DNA of 64,000 nt. It comes from Liolophura sinensis (lineage: Eukaryota; Mollusca; Polyplacophora; Chitonida; Chitonidae). Shown here in pieces: positions 48,335 to 60,017 of this stretch. Numbering within the stretch: position 1 is the stretch's first letter; each line of letters opens with the position of its first letter. The position numbers were made by a program, and so were the translations under genes. The DNA lies in assembly GCF_032854445.1 (NCBI RefSeq), contig NC_088298.1, positions 12,265,504 through 12,329,503 on the forward strand, given 5' to 3'. The notes beneath the pieces are model-generated. The model was not told where the DNA came from and did not search any database. It saw only the letters and a list, made by a program, of their open reading frames with translations.

Positions 48335-48719
48335 ATACACTCAAAAATTAATCTTTTGATTTAAACAGACTGTCTCTCGTCTGAGTACGGCTAGAATGCA
48401 TTCTGTTGTTATAACATAATACTGTGTCATATTTGGTACACACAAAAAAATTAATCTGTAAATATTAACAGAACGTCTCTTGCCTTGATTGATGCTAGAA
48501 TGTATTCTCTTGTTATATCATTATTCCGTGCCATATTCGGTACTCTAAAACAACTAATCTGTTGATTTTAACAAAAAATCTGTTGTCCTGAGTTAATTTG
48601 TTAATAAATTATGTTATATTTAACAGAATAATCTGTCGCAGTAGCAGAATACATTCTGCTATTACTCAGACAACAGATTTTTTGGTGAAAATTAACAGAT
48701 TAATTTTTGGAGTGTACCA
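48335..48719. mobile_element. Foldback MITE with a tandemly repeated left end (copy 2)
   Basis: The right end reads CAGATTAATTTTTGGAGTG (followed by TA) and is the inverse of the left-end motif CACTCAAAAATTAATCT (preceded by TA). The left end occurs three times in tandem at about 48337, 48440 and 48545. CAACAGATTTTTTGGTGAAA near the right end pairs with TAACAAAAAATCTGTTG on the left. AGAATGCATTCT-type palindromes occur at 48393-48404, 48497-48508 and 48646-48657. TA flanking fits a Tc1/mariner-like TA target, which is inference. Confidence 0.75.
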
Positions 48720-51700
48720 AATACAAGCTTACATCAACCTGCAAGGTCCAGCCCATATTATGCTATCCACACAGAACGCCCAACCGTTCCAGACTTACAT
48801 TAATTCACGCCGCCCTATCTATCCATACTCAGAAATACCAATACTAGCCCATTCGATTTTCTCGTACCGTTCAACAGATCTGTGCTTAGCGGACGCACGA
48901 TAGAATATACCCGCTCGATTGATTGGCTTCAAGAATAGCCATTATCAGCAGTCAATGGAATGATAGCCGCATCACAAGAACATTTGCTTCTTTAAGATTC
49001 CTAAAGAGAAGGACACATTAAACATTAAGTGGGTATCGGAAAGTGGTTGGTGGAAAAATACGGTAATTTTTTTCTGAAAATTACCTTACAGTTTTGTTTT
49101 GCAATGAATTAAGTGCATGCCAATGTTTCGATAGTAAGATGAAGTTTGTGGATTATTTTGATAATGCCTGTCGTCACTGACGTCACTCCAACTTTTCAGT
49201 ATATCCGCAAAACGGGAATTCAGTATCACATTTCGCGCTGAATCTAAATGTATGGGTAAAGTGATAAGACGAAACTGACGGCATTCATTATCAGATATGG
49301 TCCATAAAGCCCACTTTACATTCCAAATGATTTACTGTATATAATTCAATAAAACAAAGTCTAAAAAAACAGATAAAAATCAAATAATGGAATTTCCGAA
49401 TACAGCACTTTTATTTTTATTTCCACTGAAGATTACTTCGTTTTTAAGCATTTCTTTCCCTTTAAGAGAACATCAGTGAAATCTTGTTCCATCCTCACAC
49501 TTGCAATTTTCTACCAAGGAGTATGCATTTCAATCTATTCAAACTTAATTTGCCAGATACGTTTTTTGATATGTATAAACCACAGCCATGGGAATTCAAG
49601 ATATTTACAGACACCAGACGTCTGAAATGGATCACTGATCATTAACCAAGAAAAGGATGGGGGAAAAAACCTCATCAGCTCTCTGTGCTATCTACAGAGC
49701 CCCACCCCAGACAGATTTTACACACCAGTGCCTGAGACGAATATTCAGTGATGCAAATCTTTGATCTGAATTTAACGAGGTCTGGAGGAATCCTGTATTG
49801 GTCGCCTTCGGATTCACATTTAAGTGACATCTTTCGGAGGTTAAAATGCGTGCATTGTGTCTGACTGTGTGGAACGAAACGTGTATTAAGGAATATAAGA
49901 GTGAACGGAATGATTTTGTTATATTTGGGATAAGAACACCAATTGCAAGAGTCCAATCTTCCTCTAAGACAATATCATAAATAACCCTGTATTCAATGTT
50001 TTACACACGAAGAGTCCCCACCCGTGGTCTTCACAGCACTGCAGTCCTAGTCACGTCACGTTACACACATCAGAGCAATAAAAAACCAGACACACGCAAA
50101 CGCAAATTGTCTTTATTGCCTCATGAATACGATCGAATACCCCCATGTTCGACATCTTTTGTCTTCTAAATGAGTGTTTGGCCGGCGATCTGAGGCCTTA
50201 AAACAGGCGCCTCTGGTTGATTGGCGGGTGGCTTTGTGTCTGGGAAGAGAGAAATCTTGTGCAATAAGCGCAGGCGCCTGAAGCCTGACAGTTGTAATAG
50301 TGCAGGCTAAGGCGGAAAGCTTGGGCATCTTACAGTTCATTACCCGGCTTCCCGGTTCCCATAATCACGGTACAAATGACAGCAGGCGATTGTCGAAATG
50401 AGGTGGATTAGTCCTCGGTTTGTCATTTATAACAAAGCATCGTCTCCCTCCGCGTGTATAAAAAATTCAGCTCTCTTGACCTACGAAACCTGGCTCTTTA
50501 CTAAACAAAATGATGTTGCCATTTAAAGGGAAAAAAATGTTTTGTTTCAGACACAATAAGGTGCCAATTATGCATAATGTCTGACGATGGGGGAAAAAAT
50601 CCGTAAACAAAGCTGTTACTTACAATTGTGTGGTTAGTAGCAGCTAGTGGCGGTGACTACGGTGACTAGGAAATACATGTTTGATCCAACACCAGTAAAT
50701 GGCAGTTGATAACAACGGGTCCCTGAAGCATGTACCATTATTATAAAACATAAATATAAACGAGACTTCATTACATGAGAACAATGGAAACGTCTTCAAA
50801 GTAATAAAGACTGCGAACATCAAAAGCCAATCTGAGGTAAAGCCCACAAAAAGTCATTCGGGTGTAAAAGTTTCAGAATGCATACCTTAGTTATTATAGT
50901 ACTTTTATTATGAAACAAATGAAAATGTTTACGATCAAGCAGTAGAAGGAATCATACGGAGTAGCCATCTATTTCCATCATAAATAAGATTTCTCTGATT
51001 CAAACTCACATACATGTTAAGCAGCACCGACCCAATGGCATTCCCTGTACTCATTCTGCGGTTCTTCATTTCTGTACTTTGAAAACGAAAAAAAGCCAAA
51101 GACGTCGTTTTTTATGAACCCTATGAGATTGGAGGAGAATGGACAGCCCTTATAGCCATCAGGTTCAGAAGCAAGCCATTATTATCAGAGCAAGTTTCTC
51201 TTAATCAGTGTACAAAGATCGATCAAGTTTACATACGCCGAAAAAAAATCCCTTTGGTAACTTAATACCGCGGATAATAAAATATTTATACAGGTTGTAA
51301 AAACGAAATTGGACAGGGAATTCCTCAATTAGCTTCAACCGGAAAAGCTGAAAAGAGAAAATGAGCGTATCTTTAATTACCCGTGTATCGCAGCCGGTTG
51401 TGATGATGGTATGTCCAGATCACAGACTACACGACAATTAGTTAACATTAACAAGGTTTATCGATTTGTGGTCTTCTATCACGCCATATAGCTCGCCAAT
51501 AACCAACCGTTTAGGGCAAACATTGACACAGACTAACAACTTACGTTCTGTATTACGTTGGGTTACATATTGGTTTAGGTCCCAGCGGTTTCATGTCGTC
51601 AGCATGGACGATAAGTCTGCAAATTCCCACCAAATAACTCCCACCGTTCTTAGGACCTTGAGGACGATTCGCGGTTTATTATACTCGTGTTGCCGTTTTG

Positions 51701-51954
51701 CGGAGTCTAACGTTCCTTGAACATAGTGGGCACAGCTGCACGTCACAGGTGGGCAAGTTCGTCAGTAACTTACCAAAGAGCCGTGGTTTATTGCAGGCCA
51801 AAAAAATGACCGAACTCGTATGTGTGAAAATTTGAACCAGACTAAAACAGCAAAGGCCCGAACTATATGTTTTATGACAAACACTCAAAATCGAATAATT
51901 CACATATTTTATCCACAGACTTGAATATAGACAGGTAATCTTTAAGATTTTTTA
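48720..51954. other. Intergenic, possible conserved non-coding stretch near 50.1-50.5 kb
   Basis: No gene is supported. The part 50110-50500 has a more balanced base composition than its flanks, few simple repeats, and no usable frame; this is how conserved non-coding elements often look, but the sequence alone cannot prove it. Confidence 0.3.
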
Positions 51955-52100
51955 CTGAACGATTTGCGTTCTACACCGTGCTCAAAAACTTTCTCAACAT
52001 TAGTCAAGTTTATGGTGGGGAATAACGGGCAAACTATAGCGCTTTGACCGATACTTGAACACTTACACACCCAGCGATAGATGGATTTGAACATGGGACT
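51955..52100 (-). repeat. Old SINE remnant
   Basis: TTCTACACCGTGCTCAAAAA, TTTATGGTGGGGAATAACGG and a degraded head complement (GATTTGAACATGGGACTC) follow the family order. Divergence is high. Confidence 0.55.
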
Positions 52101-52119
52101 CATTGGGTACATGGTTAGC

Positions 52120-52438
52120 TGTCTGCATTTAGACAACCGCTGTATGCAATAAGACAACCCCTGTCTACACTTATAAAACTGATGTCTACAAAACTTGGAC
52201 AACTGATGTCTAAGGTAAATGATGTCTGCACTAAGGCCGCTGAAGTCTGCACTAAGGTAGCTGATGTCTGCATTAATGCAACTGATGTCCGTACTAAGGC
52301 AATCTCTGTCTGCACTAAGGCAACCTCTGCCTGCGCTAGGGCAATCTCTGACTGCACTTAGGCAGCCTCTGTCTGCACTAAGACAACCTCTGTCTGTACT
52401 AAGACGACCAATGTTTGCACTAAAGCGACCAATGTCTG
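52120..52438. repeat. 21-bp minisatellite, left part
   Basis: Units of the form CTGTCTGCACTAAGGCAACCT at 21-base spacing with many variants. The minus strand encodes a seven-residue period (ALVQTxx). The array is interrupted at 52439 by a SINE and resumes at 52712. Confidence 0.93.
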
Positions 52439-52711
52439 GGGGCCTCCGTGGCTCAGGCGGTTAGCGCGCTAGCGCAGCGTAATGACCCAGGAGCCTCTCA
52501 CCAATGCGGTCGCTGTGAGTTCAAGTCTAGCTCATGCTGGCTTCCTCTCCGGCCGTAAGTGGGAAGGTCTGACAGCAACCTGCGGATGGTCGTGGGTTTC
52601 CCCCGGGCTGTGCCCGGTTTCCACCCACCATAATGCTGGCCGCCGTCGTATAAGTGAAATATTCTTGAGTACGGCGTAAAACACCAATCAAAAAAAAAAA
52701 AAAAAAAAAAA
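52439..52711 (+). repeat. Young full-length SINE inserted in a minisatellite
   Basis: The best preserved copy in the window. It has an A-box-like TGGCTCAGGCGG, a B-box-like GAGTTCAAGTCTAGC, the complete body, the tail AAAACACCAATCA and a pure A run of about 22 bases. ACCAATGTCTG at 52428-52438 is repeated at 52712-52722. Unlike other copies its tail is poly-A, not TAAA units. The overlapping minus frame is SINE-derived. Confidence 0.98.
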
Positions 52712-52905
52712 ACCAATGTCTGCACTAAGGTAGCCTATGGTCTGCACTAAGGCACCAGATGTCTGCACTAAGGCGACCTTTGTCTGTACTAAGGCGACCA
52801 ATGTCTGCACTAATGCAATCACTTTTTGCACTAAGGCAACCACTCTCTGTACTAAGGCAGCCAATGTCTGTACTAATGCAACCACTGTCTGCAGCAAAGC
52901 AATCT
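52712..52905. repeat. 21-bp minisatellite, right part
   Basis: Continuation of the array at 52120-52438. The 69-codon minus frame (52688-52897) reads VALVQTL/AALVQRV-type seven-residue repeats and is interpreted as repeat-derived. Confidence 0.93.
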
Positions 52906-53870
52906 TATAAACGGGTTAAGATGGTCGAGTAGACATAAATCCTCGAAGAGTCTTGGTTAGCAGAATCTGAAATGTGGTTACTTCATATTTGATCCAAGTC
53001 TTCAGTTTACCGACAGCCGAATTTATTCACACTCAGCTTATGTTTCCGGCCTTTCAGAAGATTTTTACGAAGATCTGAATTCAGTTTAACCTATTATTTC
53101 TGTCGATGCCCACACGACCTAGTGACTGTACAAACATTATCCGGCACTTTGGGGAATTAAACTAACAATAATTCGAGGTCAATGGGGTAGCTTCGCCCAG
53201 ACCAGTGTTGATGTTGGGCAATGGCAGCCAGAAAAGGAGCACTCTGCGCTACAGATGAACGGCTTAGATCAACTTCAGCTCGTGTCCGCACAATGCTTAT
53301 CTGCAATTAGCCGCCCTCTTGGGATTTGATCCAAAAAAGCAATTGCTCTAGAATTTGTTGTTTTGATTGATTTCGGTTCATCCTCTGTAAACGCGCATCC
53401 AATCTGCCGATGGCCAGAGCCTACAGCTACACTGCCATTTTTCGAATGTATGGAATAACACCAAAATAGGACGAAGTAATAGTGCTATCTGATTAATATT
53501 AAGGCACCTTCTAAACAGTTGGGACATGCTTTAAAAAGAATTGCTGATTTAAGGTTCTCATTTAGAAAATTATAGCTAAATATCTTCAGTCATTAACAGA
53601 CCGGGGCCTGGAAAGGTGTTACAGAGAAGGATTCCTTCACATGAGTCACGTGCTGATCATCTGGAATAGCTATCTGACTTGGTTACAACTTACATATTGG
53701 TTACAATACAAATACACATTCTGGTTACGTCTGATGGCCAGATCAGCCACTGTGTCCACAAGTGTTTAGACAGGCAACCCTAGTAGTTTTCATTCATTCA
53801 GTGTTGCCTAATGACGTATTCATATTTTACTAATCGAGTTGTATTATATACATCCCGGTTTTAAAAGCCA
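52906..53870. other. Intergenic, no gene seen
   Basis: Unique DNA without recognisable repeat or exon. Confidence 0.4.
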
Positions 53871-54063
53871 TGTATTTATTTCTTTGATTGGTGTGGGAGG
53901 AAACCCAGCAGACCATCCGCAGGTTGCTGACAGACCTTCCAACGTAGGGCGGGAGAGGAAGCCAGCATGAGCTGGACTTGAACGCACAGCGACCGCATTG
54001 GTGATAGGCTCCTGGGTCATTACGCTGCATTAGCGCGCTAACCAACTGAGCCACGGAGACCCT
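53871..54063 (-). repeat. SINE with internal deletion
   Basis: Tail TATTTATTTCTTTGATTGGT joins directly to GTGGGAGGAAACCCAGCAGA, so the GTTTTACGCCGTACTC to CAGCATTATG part is deleted. The remainder runs to the head complement GCGCTAACCAACTGAGCCAC. Confidence 0.9.
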
Positions 54064-54817
54064 TAAAATCAATTTAAGAAATTACTTACGCTTTTTTGCA
54101 TTCAGTAACTTTATATCTGCAACACCGTATAAATCCATCAGTAGCAGCAATGGTCAAATATGATGCAGTTCACCCATCGTTAATTAGGTACAAAACATGG
54201 GCTACACAGCATCAAAACAAACACAAACAAATATGATGTATTAAAGATTAGACAAGACTATTTTTACAGGAGATCTGTATTACCACAGATAATTAGATAC
54301 AAGCGACAAAAAGAACCCAACATATATATGAGGAGATACTTTACCATGCTCCGTTCTCATTTATAAACTATGTTACTATGTACTGTGGATATGCATGCCC
54401 ATGCAGCAAGGACGGTTCTATATCCTGAGCCTCGGCTCACACTCCACAACCTTGGCGGAGGTGTTTCCTGGTCTGTTATAAATTTACAGTATTCAAAATC
54501 ACACCGCAGAGAGTTAAATCGAATTTTCTCCTATCCCTTAATGTAGCCAGTCTAATGTCCTAAGCTGTTTCGTGCTGTTTTAGAACGTAGAAGTCTTTTA
54601 ATGCCAACCAGGAGAATTATTCGCCATGAGTATCTTTGATTTTTTGCGCTAACCTGATATTTCAAATACATTTTAGAGTATTCGCACTTAAAAACTCACG
54701 AAGAATAATTCCTATACATTCAGCACGTGATTCACTTTGAAACGATGACATTTATCGGTCCCTGTGCACACTGCCTGATCGCTTGCATACGTTTACCAAT
54801 ATATGGTTCATACCCCC

Positions 54818-54916
54818 ACCCCCCTTCCCCACCATAAAACTCACCACCGTCGCATAAGTGATCAATTTTTAGGTATGACATTAAGCAACAACCAAATAAA
54901 TAAATAAATAAATAAA
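54818..54916 (+). repeat. Old SINE tail fragment
   Basis: CACCATAAAACTCACCACCG, CATAAGTGATCAATTTTTAG and CAACAACCAAATAAATAAAT follow the family's 3' end in plus orientation with many changes. Confidence 0.65.
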
Positions 54917-55867
54917 CATTTATTAGTGGTCCTCATTGAGTGATACGTATGTCTAACTTTACAAAAACTGTCATGGTCGTCTTTATTAACTTCTCAGCAC
55001 ATTGAACATATCAGCAACTGTCTGAGATAATTCGTCACGTCGTGTAAGGTATCTCAACTGGACATCAAGCATGACACACCAGTCAGGAACCGAAATCTGA
55101 TTTGGATATCATTTCTAGAATGTACTTTGCGTTTCCTGACATAAATAAAAACTTATGATGCGTTTAGATGATAAATTCATTTATAGAAATGGCTTTTACC
55201 ATACTTTGTATTTAAAGGAGACTGGTAATTCGGACTTGTATCCTTTTAGAGCGGTCAATAAGTGGTACAAAGATGTTGACACTGGCGTCCAGATCGATGT
55301 GCTGTGTCATGGATGAACGGAGCTGATTGCCGACGGCCACGGCTCATCTTACCAAAAAGGCCACGCGTTTGAAGGCGATCAGTAGACATGGCGATGCACA
55401 ATATATAAAGTGTTTGTAAAAGAAACCACTGAGCGTCTACGGCGGCTCGGGGCAAGGGCAGCTGTACGCCGTGTTGCCAGAAGCCAATTAACAGTGATAC
55501 TATATCCTGACATACATCAATATCCCCACCACTCAGCACGTCAAGACATGCCTGACGCGGTTATGTCCCTTGATACATAAATACCATATAGCGCCTGCAT
55601 TCATCGTCTACGAGCAGAAAAATGAAAAGTTCTATGATAGAGCATAGAGCACAGCGAGTATATCCAACGCAGAAACGATAGTGTGATTGTTGGCAAACCG
55701 GTGAATTTCGGTTTCTTGTCAGTTCACCTCAATCAGGGTTTTATTCTAACTATTCACGTAAATACCCAAATATAGTAACAACTTATGCGCCCCCGGCTGA
55801 AAATACAAAATACATGCATTGCTGGATGTTATATATCTTGTTTTCAGGACAGAATTAAATATCTTAA
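54917..55867. other. Intergenic, one unsupported frame
   Basis: A 94-codon minus frame (55255-55539) contains a donor-like GGTAAGATG near 55346 and reads QWFLLQTLYILCIAM before it. No acceptor-plus-domain evidence supports a gene, and nothing else was seen. Confidence 0.3.
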
Positions 55868-55994
55868 AACTTATTTGATTGGTGATTTACGCCGTACTCA
55901 ATGGTATTTCCATTACACGACATCGGCCAGCACGGGAGGGAACCATGAAGAGCCCGAGGGAAACCCATGACGGTTCACAGACCTTCCCACGCAC
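55868..55994 (-). repeat. Truncated SINE
   Basis: TTATTTGATTGGTGATTTAC, GCCGTACTCAATGGTATTTC, AGAGCCCGAGGGAAACCCAT and CAGACCTTCCCACGC follow the family order; head missing, small internal deletions. Confidence 0.85.
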
Positions 55995-56281
55995 AACCAA
56001 AGCTTACACTACGACGAAAGGAATGAGCATTTGTAATTAATACCCTGACAACTAACGCTTTTCCGAGTGAGACAGACACTGATGTTCTAGAAAAAAAAAA
56101 CACGATCCCAAGCAACGTCTATTTATTATAGCAACATGGAGAAATCGTACGGTAACGTGTGGGCACACTACTTACATCGCCTCTTGTGGCGTACATCAGT
56201 TCATCTCAACCCCCCTAATGTTCCATGATGAATAGTTGTTGTGGTAATGTTTTAGATGAATTCATCTTAAGTTGTAATCGA

Positions 56282-56997
56282 GCTTCCAAGCAGAGCTCTA
56301 GTTAGATCATAGACAATCGGTCTATGGCCAGGGAGGAAGGAGGTTCGAATCCAGCTATCGTTGGTTCGGTTGAGGTTCAAAATCAGGATGTTTGCCAGGT
56401 ATGTGGGGAAGGGCGGTTGTTAATACCTGTTTAGTCCACTCATATGCATGATTGTACGCGCAATAATGTTCAATCAGTACATTCAACATGTGTTTAAAGC
56501 GATAACCAGGAATATTCGTCGAGGTGCAGAAGCACTCTCAATATTTGGCAGTTATACTGATCATAATAGCGTAGCAAAACTGGACTGTAATAAGTCGGTT
56601 ACCAACTTGATAAATCGATGTAACTTGCATCCTAATTGTAGGTTTGTCATTCTGTCTGACGGACTCATTAGGTGTTGGTCAGTCCCAGTTGCGGACAGGT
56701 AGCCGAGGCTCCCATGCCCTCCCCATTTTCGTGGCTTGGTCCCAATAAGGGATCAACCACGCTGGATATGGCCGTGTGGATGGCTTTTCGCGTATTATTC
56801 GGCGATATTTGTCACCCTCCTACCCCACTGTAATAATCTTTTCGTCACATGGTCTGTCTGGCCGAGAAAATCCAGCAGTGCAGTTTTATATAGGGATTTC
56901 AAAGATCTGTGCTCTACACATAAAACTGACTGCCCTTACGGGCTCAGTATTCTTTCACGCAGCGTTAAAACTTCAATCAAGTAAATGAATGAATTCC
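56282..56997 (+). repeat. Possible third SINE-type composite
   Basis: The start carries a B-box-like GAGGTTCGAATCCAGC (about 56339) and the end GCGTTAAAACTTCAATCAAG followed by TAAATGAATGAAT resembles the 3' tail of the other two SINE families. The 700-base length is long for one SINE, so it may be two adjacent elements. Frames of 70-84 codons inside are not supported as genes. Confidence 0.3.
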
Positions 56998-57589
56998 AAC
57001 ATGGATATGTATGCGAATAACAATCTCGAAAACGTAAGTATCGGAAGAGAGGGGATATCCGTGTAAAACAGGAACCGGAAATCACTGAGAACATGCTACC
57101 AGCATAATAGAAACGGTTAGGAGGGCAGACGCGGGGGTGGGTGGACGTGAAGGTGGGTGGGGTGGTGATCTAAGTAACCAAGCGGTAAACTCACTGAGGC
57201 ATGAGGCCATTATGGTGATGGTTTGTGACTTCACGTTTACACTGTTTTGACAACATAATGACTTGAGGGAAGTATCATCTATTTACTTACTTAATTACTT
57301 CCTTGACTTCGACAGACTGTATTACGTAAAAGCGCCATAGAACACGTGATCTCATTGATTATCGTCTGCAGTGGGAAGCGGTGATGAAGGCGATTTTCAT
57401 ATATCTTCGTATAAGTCATACTTCTCATAACTTTTTCACAAATTACTCTGTTTACAGTTTATACATTTTATAGGCGACGTTAGTAGTGAAGAAAGCCACT
57501 AAGAATTTATTTAGGCCTGCTATACATTTTGACATTTAGCCAAAGACAAACAGACGGACTTCCATGACCAAAACCATCACAGACGTCTT

Positions 57590-57790
57590 AGTACACTTCC
57601 ATGAAGCCACTGTCACATTAGCATAATGGCTGTGGGGAATGCCATTGATTATTCATGCCGAGCCAGATATTTCTGTCACAACATGACAGACCTGCAAGAA
57701 ATGATGCATGTATGGAAATACAATAATCTATTTATGCAGACAATCTGTCATGTTGGTATGTTCAAATTTCCATAACAAACTGTTATCTAA
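57590..57790. promoter_or_regulatory. Candidate conserved non-coding element
   Basis: Dense in homeodomain/POU-like strings on both strands: ATTAGCATAATGG, GATTATTCATGC, ATGATGCATGTATGGAAATA and TTTATGCAGACAATC. ATGACAGA and TCTGTCATG also form an inverted pair around 57685 and 57747. There is no frame. The regulatory reading is inference from motif density only. Confidence 0.25.
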
Positions 57791-58575
57791 CTGACTTGCA
57801 CATCAAAACACATGATCCACTTTCACGAAACTTTTGTGCGTAAATTTTTCGCAACTTTCCTTGTAAATAAAGTCGCCGTACGAAAACATGTGTTATTATT
57901 TGTATGATAACAGCCCAGGGATTTTTTTTCCTGTTAACAGAAAAGACATTGGTGAGGATTACAGCAAAGAATAACCGTCTTGCGAAACACCGCAACTATA
58001 TTCAGTACACGTCGTGTATGGATGCGCCCAAATAAACCATAAACCCGTGTTATGTAACATGCGAGGGAGAATCCTGTTATACAGCGGGTATTCTAACCAG
58101 GGTGTCATTTCCTCCCTGGGTTAATCATCTGTATATCTGCACACAATGTATAGTGCATGTAAATATCCAAATCTCACCCCCAGTTCTATTTACATATATA
58201 CATTTGAGAGCAATATTACATGCGCTGCATACGTCCACGTTTGTACGTTATAGTATGTGGCTACAGTAAGCCGTGAACAGACTGACCTTGATTGAACACG
58301 ACAGTCATCCCATTCCCCAAGGCTGCTAATTAGATGTGGGATGATTTGTCGTTTTCACGGTATGGATGCTTTATTATGAAGTGTGGCGCGGATCCTTGTC
58401 AAGGCTCCTCTCAGATTAATTGGTAATCCATCCAAATTAAATTGGATGGATAAAAATTAAAAGTAATAAACAAACCCACGCAAAAAAACCCACAAGTGAT
58501 TGATTTTAATATTATTGTTAGTAAAGTAAAAGTTTTATTGCTACTGTTTTGGCATGTATAGGAGCCATTTGGCTT

Positions 58576-58830
58576 TTGTTTTATTTATTTGATTGGAGTT
58601 TTATGCTGTATTCAAGAATATTTCACTTATAAGACAGGGACTAGCAGCTTTTTGGGAAGGAAATGGGGACATGCAAGATCATCCGCAGGTTGCTGCAGAC
58701 CTTCCCACGTGCGGCGGGTGGGAAGCCAGTTTGAGCTGGACTTGAACTCACAGCGACCGCACTGCTAGGTGAGAGGTTCCTGGATAACTGCGCCGAGCTG
58801 GCACGTTAACCACTTCTGTCACAGAGGCCT
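58576..58830 (-). repeat. Full-length, diverged SINE with target-site duplication
   Basis: Runs from TTTTGTTTTATTTATTTGAT through TTATGCTGTATTCAAGAATA to the head complement GTCACAGAGGCCT. CCATTTGGCTT (58565-58575) and CCATTTGACTT (58831-58841) form an 11-base duplication with one mismatch. Body substitutions are numerous. Confidence 0.93.
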
Positions 58831-58841
58831 CCATTTGACTT

Positions 58842-59949
58842 AGAGAATGTAGTATATGAAACACGACAGACGACAAGAACACTATATTTTAGTTTACATG
58901 GAATATATTTTGTAAGAACATCTAGAAGGATGCAAAGCGAAACCATGCCCAGCGTACACATACATTATATAGGTATAAAAGCAGGATTTTCCCCTATCGT
59001 TGAAAACTGATAGAATAAACAGCTTGGCATAAACTGGTTTTCCTCAGCTTTGAATTACAATTTCGGATGTCTTCTCCCTCTCAAGCAATTAAAAACATAC
59101 ATAGTTAAATATAAATCTTTTTTATCATGAATTGCTCGACTCTATTATTTTAAAATTATTAAACCTTATCTAGTTTCTACTAGTGAAGGAATTAACTCAC
59201 CTTTACGTTTTACACAAACTATGTTCGTGGAATGTGTGAGATTATGTCTATTAGTTTATATACTTATATAAAGAGAAAGTGAAGAGCGTGAAGACTTACT
59301 GAACTTACAAGTTAAATGTTGAAGTCGAATCGTAACGCACACCAACCTTTCAGAGAAAGCAAGTATAGTATGCGATATATACCTATACCAATACATCCAA
59401 TAACGAGGAATAGACATGACCCAGCGCGACCCAATCAGTCATTTTACGCTGATAGCGAAGACTGAACACAATATTAACCATGTGTGAATGATAATTAACG
59501 AGAAAAGTAGAATGCACAACGTGATGAGTTGACAGCCGTTTATAGCTTCATTATGAGGTCAGAACCGACGACTGTGGTTGGAGCCAGTCCTGTCGAGCAT
59601 CGCGGAACGTGACGTAACATGATGCCACATCAAAAATATTTTTGCAGTGCCAGCAATTTTACATCCCAGTGTTTAAATATGCATTAGCCCTGCAATGTCA
59701 GGTTTTCCTGGCCTGGTATGTGGCGATAGTGTCGTAATTAAGCTTGCTTGCGCGTGAAGGCCATAATATCATGGTCCAACTGACAGTGGCGTATCCATTC
59801 AAACTGAGTCTAAGCCCATATAATTCTATTGTCAAATATTTGAATAGCTTGGGTCTGGTTTTTCTAGAAGTGTTAATCATATTTATAGATAATTATACCC
59901 AGAGTATAGCATATAACCAAGAGTTCATGCGGCATTATAGGGTGCGACA
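58842..59949. other. Intron or intergenic, no gene seen
   Basis: AT-rich DNA downstream (in transcription sense) of the minus-strand MGSCASSS exon. If that exon is real this is probably its first intron. No second exon in the required phase was recognised here. Confidence 0.35.
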
Positions 59950-60017
59950 TTACGTGAACATAACACTGACGTGCTGGCTTGACAGATGTCTGTAGATGAT
60001 AGCAGTAGGGTACTTAC

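Noticed and set aside
47935-48364. Several long frames running through the gap
   Set aside because: They cross 200 Ns and are artefacts.
52688-52897. A heptad-repeat protein on the minus strand
   Set aside because: It follows from the 21-bp minisatellite and enters the SINE poly-A tract at its start.
55255-55539. A 94-codon minus frame with a donor-like GGTAAGATG
   Set aside because: No convincing acceptor, start context or recognisable domain.
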